From Cercophora sp. LCS_1 (taxonomy: Eukaryota; Ascomycota; Sordariomycetes; Sordariales; Lasiosphaeriaceae): DNA of 64,000 bases. Under the pieces are notes generated by a model, which had not been told where the DNA came from, did not search any database, and saw only the letters and a program-made list of their open reading frames with translations. The DNA lies in the NCBI GenBank assembly GCA_036250225.1, contig JAPZLL010000053.1, positions 1-64,000 of the forward strand, given 5' to 3'. Below are positions 43,471-53,557 of this stretch, piece after piece. The position numbers were made by a program, and so were the translations under genes. Numbering within the stretch: the first letter of the stretch is position 1; every line of letters starts with the position of its first letter.

Positions 43471-43878
43471 TGCCCCAGGCGCCACATGTTTTTCAATGCC
43501 AAACTCCCTCAGATCGGAACCCCGAGACAACCCCTCAGATGATCCCACCGAAAATCCCCCGGATCGAACCACTCCAGGAGGCCCAGCCATGGCTACCAAC
43601 CTTAGCCCCTCCCAGGGTGCGAAGGCCTCTATTAAACGAGGAGTCCGCGACTAACATGCAGCCCATCATGTAGCCCCTTCTCATATTTGACGTTGACAAG
43701 ACGTCGTTGCCGGAAGCAACCCCCCAGAACGGACATGTCGGAAGGCCCCTCTCTAATCCATCATCATGCCGAAAACCGATCCACCGGACCAAAAAACAAT
43801 CCACCACTATGTTAGTAAGGTCCTGCCACCGTTAAGAACCCGTTGACATATCTATTGTCGTCCGGAATGGCGAAGCCG
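43471..43878. other. Intergenic region
   Basis: About 400 bp between the tandem array and the repeat-containing orphan gene. It is CCCC-rich at first and shows no gene. Confidence 0.45.
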
Positions 43879-46213
43879 CTAGTTCGCACAGAAGCCCGAA
43901 CAGACTCCAGCAAATGTTGCGTCCCTGTTCAGGAGCTTGACATCAAATCCATGCTTTTTGATCATCTGGTCCCTGAAGATACCTAGGGAAGAGCTGAAGG
44001 TGAGTTCCACGATCTTGATGACGGCCTTAACCATCGAATAAGCACTGCGAAAAATCTCTTCGTCGATATCGTCGTTCAGGATACGAACGAAGAGCTGCTC
44101 GAAGTTGGCTTTGGCTTTGGCCAATGCCTGCTGGCACGAGCTGTAACTGCGTATGGCCTTGACCAGGGCTTTACCGGCTACACGGACAACTATCTTCAAG
44201 TCTTCGTTGGTGATGGTTCTCCCGTCGGCCGCATATGTTGAATCGCTTCCATCAAAGAGATGCGGAAACATTAGCCTCTTGTCTCTCTGCCGGCCTGTCG
44301 ACAAGCCTTCGAACGCAGCAGTGAGAGTGTTAATATCAGGAGAACCTGACCCAATAGCAGCTACCACGCGCTTGCCCAGTGGTACGTTCGTCTTGGACCT
44401 GGGGCCTTTGAGGATCCCATGGGGCGGCAAGTTCAGGCCGGGGGACTTTGAGCGTGAAGGGGCGGCCATCTTCGTCTCGGACCTGAAGCCTTTGATGAAC
44501 TCAGAGAGCGGCTCGAACAGGAACTTTGAGCACGAAGGGGCTGGACTGGGCGGCACAACCGGAGCGGGCTGCAAGACGACCGGGGTCGTCTGCTGCGACT
44601 CCTGCTTTGGCGCAATGCTAACATCCTTCAACTGCTCTCCGAGTTCCGCAATGGCAGCGTCGAACTGCAAGGCGGGGAGTGCCGTTAAACTCTGCTTCGC
44701 AGTGCTAGCAGCGTTCAACTGTTCTCCTACCTCCGCAACAGCAGGATCGGACTGCGAGGCAGTGGCTGGGAATCTTCTCGAACTCGGATGTGGTGTAATG
44801 GCAAGATGGTCCAACTGCTCTCCTAATCTCGCAATGGCAGCATCAGTCTGGGACAAGCCCTGGGCTGTGGCCAAGGTGATGACGGTCAGGAGTACTGTCG
44901 AACCCTGCTGTTTATGGATGGGGGGGACAATCCCGCCACGGGCTGCACTTCCTGTATCTCGGCCGGTACGGGTACCAGGAGCTCAGGTTGCGCTGGGGCC
45001 GCGGCGGGTGCCGGTGCAGGCAGGCAAGCAAGCTGCGTGTCAACCAGGCAAGACAAATTAACTTCCCTAGTAACCAGCGCAGGCAAACACTGCCGCTCCT
45101 GCTGATGATTCGGCTCAACCGGAGTTGCGCTAATCTGAAAGACTCGTTAGAGGATGTCAAGGTGATAGAGAGAGAGAGAGAGAAGCAGGAACACTCACCA
45201 TGCCGGCTGCTGGGGCATGCTGGACCACATGGCAGGTATCTTCCACGGGCGCCTCCGTGACCTCCAGCCAGATGTCAATCATCTCTTCGTCAGGCCGGTC
45301 TGACGAGTTGTGGGCTTCAACATCAGGTTGGTCAGGGAAAACCACCGGGGGTGGCGGCGCCGTGCAGAGCTGCAGACGGGCGTTCGGGTTGTCGAGGGGA
45401 AGTGCTGATGTGTTGTGCGCAGAGGAGCCTTCAGGCATCACGTCCACGTGGAACTTTGTCTGTCGGTTGACGGTCTCTGGGAACACCGGTGCGGCCGCTT
45501 GCCCCAATTGTCGAAGGGCTTTGTAATGGGACCGGTTAGCGACTCTGTGAGCCGTGGGAACGTCCCGGCTGCGGACCCTCTCCAAGAATGAGTCGAACCC
45601 ACCAGGACCACCACACGCCGGTAGGTTCTCAGACCGTGTCGTAACTAGGCATGCTTCATTGGATCGGAATAAGGTCGAGGTGCGGTGATGAGTGAGGGGG
45701 GGCTGGGTAAGAAAGGACAACGATATGTGAAGGTATCACGAAAGGGGGAAGTTGTTGACAAGTAGGAGAGGTGGTGGTGGATAGGGAAGATGTTAATGGA
45801 TAGGGAAGGCTACCATGGTAGACAGGGAGAGGCCACAAACCCTAGGATGGAAAAAGGGATGCGAGGTAAACCCAAAAGCACGAAGTCAATGGCCCAAGGC
45901 GGGGCAAGAATCGCGATGAGGGAAAGTGCAACGGAGGTGGGAGAGAGGGGTACAACAGGGGAAGGGGGAGCCAAGAGGCAATAATAGGTAAATGGGAAGG
46001 ACACAACTTACGTTGTCGAAAGGGGACCCGGCCGGTCACCCGCACGTCGGCCACTGTTGTCGAGCTGTCGGGGTCGACGGGCAGTGACGAATGCGAACAA
46101 GAGCTCCGGGTGGGACGAGCGCTGTGGCTGGGCGCTGTCAAGAGGACGATGAGACCAAGGACGACGAACCCGATCTCACCTAGGGTAACTGCGAGCAGCT
46201 GGAGGGATGACAT
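43879..46213 (-). CDS. Orphan protein with GEQL repeats and N-terminal anchor
   Basis: Multi-exon gene, not recognised. Exon candidates: 46213-46012, 45702-45199, 45134-44893 and about 44848-43879. The last 330 codons are clearly coding: three repeats of D-x-A-[IV]-A-x-[LV]-GEQL spaced 29-32 residues, a Ser/Pro-rich middle with KSPGLNLPPHGILKGPRSK, and a helical C-terminus (LKIVVRVAGKALVKAIRSYS to MIKKHGFDVKLLNRDA). Exon 1 encodes a membrane anchor, LGEIGFVVLGLIVLLTA. The exon 2/3 intron (64 nt) is good. The exon 3/4 join needs either a short 44-nt intron or a shift in a C7 run; the exon 1/2 join (about 309 nt) does not keep frame with the best donor, so exon 1 is uncertain. Possibly a lineage-specific membrane-associated protein. 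Confidence 0.5.
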
Positions 46214-47592
46214 CTTGACAAGTCGAAGATGCGAGAAAAAAAAGGTCGATAAGTGCGAGAAACGCAGTGTCGAGAAGAAGTACGCGAGTCGAAGTAATCA
46301 AATGATCAAAGTACGATGCACGTTGTGGAAGAAAAGAATAGCAGAGCCTTGGGGAAGAGTGGATTTTTCTTTTTTAAATAGTCTGAATTTGGGCGGCCAA
46401 TGCACCACTGTGAACGCTGTACGCCTATGAACTTTGGAGGGCGGGTTGTCGAGGACGACGACATGGTTGTCGATGTTGATATGACCAACCCAATCCCACC
46501 ACAGCTCCACCTCATGCATTCGAGATGCGAGGGAGATAAAACTCCCAAATGTTGTGCAGATGGACGAGACAAATACTTTGATAGTGAGAAAGTAAACATC
46601 ACCCCTGTTTCTGGTCGGATGCAAGGCTGCGACCCCAAGGCTGATCATCATCATCACGACACAACCTCAGCCCCAAATTTCCCAGAGGCCCCCACCGCCA
46701 CACCAAAACGTGTCGGGTCCTCAGACACCAGGCACCGGGAGGGGCAGACACTGGAGCAAAGTGACAGCCCATCAACACATGAGCCAGCAACCATCTTTGG
46801 GTGCCTCTATGATTTTTTCTGTATATATATATATATCAGACTTGAAACAACGTTTCCGACTAGATTTTCATCTTCAGGTCCCAACCGCATCAAAGCCAGG
46901 CTGGGAAGGCTGAAAGTGAGCACGAAAATAACACCAGGCGGCAGAATCATATCATCAACTCCCAAGGACATACCGAGAGATAGAAAAAAGAAGGGCATGT
47001 ATTGTATGTAGAAAGCAGCCGGCGCAATATAAGTCGTGTTAAATCCCCCGCGTACCTTAAAACTCGTGATCTCGATCCGCCACTCCCACTAAACGTCGCG
47101 ATGATAGCACCGTCCTGAATGTCAAACAGAAGTATGTGCCTGTCTCCCGCCCGGAACGAGATCCGAGGGATAATGCACCTATAGCACGAGAGTGGTCTTC
47201 CCATGAGGTTTATAGGGTGTCGCAGGAACGGATCGAAGAGTCGGAACCAACAGCAGCCCTCTGGTGGCTGGCGTCAAGCTCAACGCCATGGGAGAGCATC
47301 ACCAGCTGGTCGCCACGGCAATCATGACATCGACGACGATGATCACAGACACCAAAGTAAATACATGAGCCTCAGCAGCCCTCATGTGCCGAATAACGCA
47401 GAGCGTGTCAACCTCATTCCCCAACAGCTTTATCAATTATTCTCGGTGGCATCCTAGACTCACATGATTCAGCATGGCTTCCTGCATCTTATTATCACCG
47501 TGACGTATCCAAGGTATGAGCGACAGAAAGTATATCAGGATAGATTAGAGATTAAATAGGTTTCCAAGAATCTCCTCCGCCAAAGATCCCAT
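46214..47592. other. Gene-poor stretch
   Basis: About 1.4 kb with a short TA run at 46825-46836. A plus-strand frame (46400-47011) and minus-strand frames (46298-46657, 46947-47204) are open, but none has a domain, splice signals or convincing composition. I call no gene. Confidence 0.4.
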
Positions 47593-50395
47593 TTACTCGA
47601 GCTCGGGCAAATCAATCTCAAAGTCGCCCGTCAACGGCACATCCACCTGCACGCTGACCTCCTCACTCTCACCGCTCCCGTCCCTCTTGCCCTTCTTTGC
47701 CTTACCCAGGACTGTGACCTTCTTGATCTTGAGCTTTCCACCAAATCCAAACTTGCCCTTGGCTGTCAACTTGCCCTTGGCGTACTTGAACTCCACATCC
47801 GTGACGCCCTTCTGCACCAGGCTCACACCGTCATCGAGGTAAAGCCGTCCCTTGGCCGTACCATCCTTTCCAACGGGGACAACCAACTCAAAGTCCCTCT
47901 GCCTCAACTCGTCTGTGGTCATTGCACCTTGCGTCCTCAAGGGCACGATCACGCCGCCCTTGAGGTAGAGCGGAATATCCGTCAAACCGACGCCATCGAC
48001 CTTGATCTTCCTGCCCTGTCCCTCGATCCTCTTCCCAGTATACCAGTCATAAAACACATCCCTGGGGAGATAAACCTCGACACTCGTGGCTCCCTCCTCG
48101 ACGACGGGAGCAACCAACAAAGCATCGCCGTAGAAATACTGTTCCTCCAATCCCCAAGTATTCTCATCCTTGGGGTAGGCGAACCACATGGGCGACACAC
48201 TGGGCGTGCCATCCTTGGACTGTCCCTCCAGCGCGGTGTAGATGTAATCCAACAGCCGGTATCTGATCTCGATTGCCTTCTTCGCTGCCTTGGCAACAAT
48301 TTCCCAGCGATAAAACTCCTGGGAGATCGAGGGCATGTACTCGACGTGGTTTCGGTAGAACGGAGCGAAAGCACCAAGCGTAGCCCAGCGAGCGCAGAGA
48401 TCCTCAGTGGTGTTGCCTGCAAAACCGCACACGTCGGCGCCGACCATGGGTATCTGGTAGAACGAGGCAAAGGCCAGCATGGAGCGGATCGAGAGGCGGT
48501 AGTGCCACCACGAAGAGTAGTTGTCGCCGAGCCACTTGCCCACCGACCTGCCAGCGCCGGAGAAGGTGGAGCGGGTAATGATGAAGGGGCGCAGGGCAGG
48601 GCGGCGGTGTTGCATGGTTGCGGCGCACTGGGTCGACATCATCGAACCGTAGAGGTTGTGCACATCGTATTCGGCGAGGGAGTTGTAGTGTCGGACATCG
48701 GTGTTGATCGTTTTGTTAGAGATGCCGCCCTGGGCGTTCATCGGCGCGTTGTAGGCTGCGCGGTTGTGGATTGCGTCTGAAGGAATAGTAAGTAATTAGA
48801 ACGAGAACACGAGACAGAGGAGACTTACACTTGGGATACAGCAGATCGCGACCGGGCAAGCCGAGCTGCTTGCCGGATTCTTGACGGGGCGGGAGGATGT
48901 GCGTCTTGGGGGTGACAGCACCACGAATGGGAAGAGCCTGAGGCGGGGCAAGAGGGTGGGTAGAGCGCTTGGAGGTTCCGGCCGGCTGGAACTCGGGGGG
49001 CCAGCCAGGGAGGGGACGAGGAGGCTCGCGCACGGCGGGTGGCTCCGGTGGGAAGCCGATGGCGGCGGCGTCAGGGTTATCGCACGGAAAGTAGCAAGGG
49101 AAGTTGGATGGCTCGTTCATGTCAATCCACAGACCGTCAATGTCGACGCCAGTTGAGGGGTTGAACATGATGTCGAACTCGTTGTTCCAGAACTTGGAAA
49201 TGTTGGGGTGGAACCAGTCGGGGAAGCCAACCACGCCCGGCCACACAACACCCTTCCAGATGCTGCCATTCTCGCGCTTCAGGAAAATGTCATCCACGAC
49301 ACCACGCTGGAAGGGCGCGTAGTCCTGGTAGGCAACCGATGGGTTGACCATGAGGATGTACTTTTGTCTCTTGGAGTGCAAATGGTCGACCAATCCCCGC
49401 ATCATCTCCTTGGGGAAGCGCTGAGGGTCGAGAGAGAAACCCCGGCGACGATCCATGTAGTCGATGTCCGTCCACATGGTCTCCAGCGGAATCCCCGCCA
49501 CCGAGTAGTTCTGAACAACTTCGGCAACCTCGAACGCATCTTGGTAACCATATCTGCACTGATGGAAACCCAGACTCCAGTACGGCATCATGGCTGGCAA
49601 TCCCGCAACCTCGGCGTACTGCTTGGCCACCTCAACCGGCGACGGACCGGCAAAGAACCAAAAGTCCAGCACGCCGCCCAGAGTGTTGTACTCGAGATAC
49701 TGGCCGCCGCTGTCCTTGTCGATGACGACGTCCATGCCGTTGGAGTTGAGGAAGAAGACGCCATGGCTGCCCGTCTTGCGGTGCTCGAAATACACAGGGT
49801 GGTTGCCGTACAAGTTCGAGTTATCGGGCACGCCAAATGAGTCCTGCGACCACAGCGTGCGCACATAACGTGACGTCTTGAGGCGGAAGGGGTCCGAATG
49901 TTCGCCCAGGCCGTAGAGGTTGGGGTTGTTGGGCAGCTTGGTGCGCAAGCGGAGATACTGGGACTCAAAGACGAGCGAAGCGGCCGACGTGTCGAAGAGG
50001 ACCTCGTTGTTGCTGGCGCGCGTGACGGAGAAGGAGAAGGGGTTGGTCTTGTAGTCGAACTTGAGCGCAGGACGGCGCGAACCCTTGGACGGTGGACGGG
50101 GGAAGACGGAGGCCGGCACTTGGTAGACGTTGTTGGCGGGATCTTGGATCTTGACGTGCAGGCGGGAGTCAGTTTCGTACGACACCTCGAGACGCAGCTC
50201 GCGGAGGTCGTCGCCGTAGACGTTGCAGGCGGTACCGGCGAGAGTCAGAGTGGCGGTCAGGCCGGTGGCAGACGTCTTGACGTTGGACGCCTTGTAGCCG
50301 GGGCACTTGGCAAGCTTGTCATATTCCGGGTACAGGAGGTCCTGGGCCAGGCCCGACACGGCGAGGAAGCCGAGACTGAGGAGGCGGAGAGCCAT
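47593..50395 (-). CDS. agdC: Secreted GH31 alpha-glucosidase (agdC type)
   Basis: Two exons, 50395-48829 and 48776-47593 (52-nt intron), 916 residues. A signal peptide (MALRLLSLGFLAVSGLAQ) is followed by CPGYKASNVKTSATGLTATL, which closely matches the start of Aspergillus AgdC alpha/beta-glucosidases. NLYGLGEHSDPF, MPYWSLGFHQCRYGYQD, ETMWTDIDYMDRRRGFSLDP and GLWIDMNEPSNF (nucleophile Asp425) define GH31; the acid/base Asp607 lies in GKWLGDN. The barrel is complete and the C-terminal beta domains follow (EEQYFYGDALLVAPVVEEGA, LPRDVFYDWYTG). A Pro-rich insert (about 445-490) precedes the intron. Expected role: extracellular release of glucose from the non-reducing ends of alpha- (and perhaps beta-) glucosides. 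One oddity is Lys603 where a His is usual. Long minus-strand shadows are ignored. Confidence 0.95.
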
Positions 50396-53008
50396 GGTGC
50401 TTGTCTCACGGATGTCACCGATGAGGAGCAGTCTGTTTGACAGGCGGGGTGCGGCGGCTATTTATCGCCAGTGAGACATGCTTGTCACCACCTGCATCCT
50501 CGCATCGCCATTTTGAGTTGGTAAAATCATGACATCCGATTGAGAGGGAGTGGAGGTGGCCAAGATGACATCCGGGCCGAGAGCGAAGCGGTTGCCAATC
50601 CGGCCGTATTCCCTGTCGATCTCAGCCAAAGACTTGGCCAGCGACTTGGCTGGAATGCGGAGGCAGTTGGGGAAGGAGCCGCCCCTCCACGATGCGTCTG
50701 ACAACCCCTGTCGGTAACACAACATGACGCACGTTATCGCGATACTCTCGTTTATGTGCCAAACCAATTTCAGAAAACTATGCGTCAGCTTTCTCTTTCG
50801 ACTCAAACACCATCAAGGTCAGCATTGACTTCCCACTGTTTCTTCCCTTAGATCTGAACCTCATGGACTAGTATTGAGGAGTAGTCATCCCGTTACATCG
50901 CGCGCAACTTTGTAATTAAGCAACGACCCCATCCCCACACTTGTGAAAGGACCGAATGCGGGGAAGAGAAGCGCCGATGTTTTGTATTCAAGATGTGCAA
51001 AGCTCAAGCGTTGTGACGTAGGTCGGCGCCTCACCTGCCATCCCGCCCTCACCAATATCAGCAAAACTCCTCACCGGTCAATGTAGAAGCCGTCTATGCA
51101 GAGGCCTACGAGTGTGCCACGAGATGCACAATTGCCAGCTCGCATAAATTCAATATTTAACTGTCTGTGGTGGTAGCCAGAGTAGCATTAACTTGACGAT
51201 GACCATCAAGCAGACTAGCAAAGCATCTTGACTCAGCTCTGAAGCCAAACCGTTGAAGCCAACAACCATTGGCACTAATTGACCTCGGTCCAAAACCCGA
51301 CGCCCGCAACGGCTTCCATCCCCAGCCCGATGGATGGAAGCAGGGTTGCATTCCGATGGAGCGGATAGAAGCGAGGCGGAGGGGAGTGGATCTTCAACAG
51401 AATAAAGGGCCGAAAGACTGGGGCGCATGGGGTGACCACCTTGGTGTAGGCGTCTCTATCGAGAATCTCGGCCCTTTCTGCGTTGCAGTCAAGCATTCGT
51501 ATCTGTTGAGTTGTATAATTAGTATCCTGTCAAGCTCTTGGCCCTGGGTACTGCGCCTTCGGTTTGACAGCTGATGGTGTTCTTGACGCAGGTACAAACC
51601 CAGAGACGTGCCGATGGGAATAAGGGATTGGGTGGAACGGTTATGCTATGATGGAGTAATCCTGGTATCTTCTCCTCTCATCTAAATCTTTCGTGGGTCT
51701 AACGTACATATCACCGGACGATTGCCACCCACTCCTCCCCCGACAACCCGCCCAGAAACCCAACGTTTAGTAGCGCGTAACGAGACTTTCTTACAACCAT
51801 GTATAAATGCCATCCGCCTGTTGAGAATTTCAAGTCATCTGAATCCGTCCCGGTGCCCCATTCCCGGAAGCTGGGAGAAAGTGAACACCTCGACGGGGCG
51901 ATTTCGGATTACACACAGAAGTTAATCCCACAACACGAAGTCCGTCCGTAACTGCTCAAAGGTCAGCATACCAGCCCGAAGACCATCCATGTTGTCCCCA
52001 AAACCAAAACTGGTGTTTGTATAAACTCATCCTTGACAAGAGCGTGCAGTCCTTCCGCCGGCTCTCTAAGGCCCGGGGTCCGCCGCGTCGACAAGACTAT
52101 CGCATGGGTAGAAAGTTGATTTCCCGGCCCCCTCGAGTCCAGAGACGAGGAAGGTTGCGAGCGAAGTCTCAGAGCTGCGGGCTGGTAATGTGATCAACAG
52201 GCGCGAAAAGGCCAAGTGACCTATATGAATACTCGGGAGAATTTTGGCACCCAGGCGACCGAGTTAAGCATCCAAACGATGGGCTGGGGCGACAAGATGA
52301 TGAGGGAAAATATCGTTTCTCCAATGATCCTGCCTGCCATCCTGACGTGTGTACATAAGAGGTGAAGGAGGGCCACTGTGAGTGCGACGAGAGGGGTGGT
52401 TTCTTGCGGGTTAGTGTTGCGAGTCTACAATGGTGCTCAATATGTACCCCTGCCGGCAAAAGAAAACTTGGTTTCAATAGAGTATTCCGAAGGTGCCTGC
52501 ATTCCACCATCGAAGAGCAAGCTAGAAAACTCGAATGAATACCAGCCAGCCTTAGACGCCCCAACTAACCTGCAAAAGTCAACAACCGCATTCTGTCCTG
52601 CTCTCGACAGCCTTGTCAAATTACGCAGCATTGATGACAAAAAAACAAACATTCAAGTCAAGTTCCTTCCCACAAGAATCTGCTAACAAGCCAAAGTCCC
52701 TCAAAAAGAGATACCCTTCCCAAATCCCTATCTACACATGATCCCGCTCACAACATCGTCAGATAATGGCAAACCGAAATTTGGCGATTCCTCTCCAGCT
52801 TCCGTCCGAGCAACTTACACTTTACATTCTAGCCAGTGCCATCCTTCCCTCAAACCCACAAAACAACAGTCCACCATACGAAATAGCATTGAACTCGACA
52901 ATGTCCAAGTCCTACCCCTAACATCCCTGTGCATCCGCAAACATACATCCCCACCGCAAATCCACACAACCTCCACCAACTCCAACCAGCAAAAGTGAAT
53001 GAATGAAT
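50396..53008. other. Gene-poor stretch
   Basis: About 2.6 kb between the glucosidase promoter and the tRNA. Frames are short, and no domain, RNA or repeat is evident. Confidence 0.45.
50458..50466 (-). promoter_or_regulatory. TATA-like element of the glucosidase gene
   Basis: On the minus strand GATAAATAG lies about 65 bp upstream of the start codon at 50395. It is the only TATA-like sequence close to that gene. Confidence 0.35.
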
Positions 53009-53101
53009 GCCCAATAACAGGATTGAACTGTTGGCCTTCGCATACCTCATAATCTAGTGAGATTATTAGTACGACGCTCTAACCAGCTGAGCTAATCGGG
53101 C
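53009..53101 (-). tRNA. tRNA-Ile (AAU) with intron, second copy
   Basis: The exon sequence is nearly identical to the copy at 38216-38309 (acceptor GCCCGAT/ATTGGGC, anticodon loop CTAATAA); the extra-loop region reads GGCC instead of GGTC. The intron of about 20 nt differs strongly from the first copy. The 3' flank shares the CATTCACTTTTGCT element with its Pol III terminator T-run, preceded here by two extra ATTC units. Confidence 0.95.
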
Positions 53102-53557
53102 TTGTTCGGTGGTTGTTGACACATTCCCTCGGCACAGGCCGTGATAACGCCGGGTCGCAAAATGCAGCCCCTCAAGCAAGTTCCTCCCGCACTGAAAATA
53201 GTGATGGAATTCAGTGAACCCTCATGAAGGGGTGGCAAGCTTGGAGCGGAGAAAGATACCCAGAGCTTTGAGAACAAAATCTAGACCTAGCTGCTTGAAA
53301 CACGGTCAAATGTCTAGCGGATGCCTCCTCACCACCAACATGGAAGCACCAAGACAGTACAAGACATGGGATATAGGCTACTGCCGATCAACACCAGCTA
53401 TTTCCGGACCTAACGATACGCCACAAATACAGATATTTTCGCCTCCCAGAATCTTCTTGCAAAGATGTCCGCTCCACGCCATCTCCCCAATGCAATCATC
53501 AACATTCATAAAGTCGTACCCAAAATCACAAACCATGCGTCTATACTCCCATCACCC
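53102..53557. other. Intergenic region
   Basis: About 450 bp between the tRNA and the 3' end of the caspase-C2H2 gene. No gene is supported. Confidence 0.5.

Noticed and set aside
47929..48780. Long plus-strand frame opposite the GH31 gene
   Set aside because: It is the antisense shadow of a strongly conserved glucosidase exon, with low-complexity composition.
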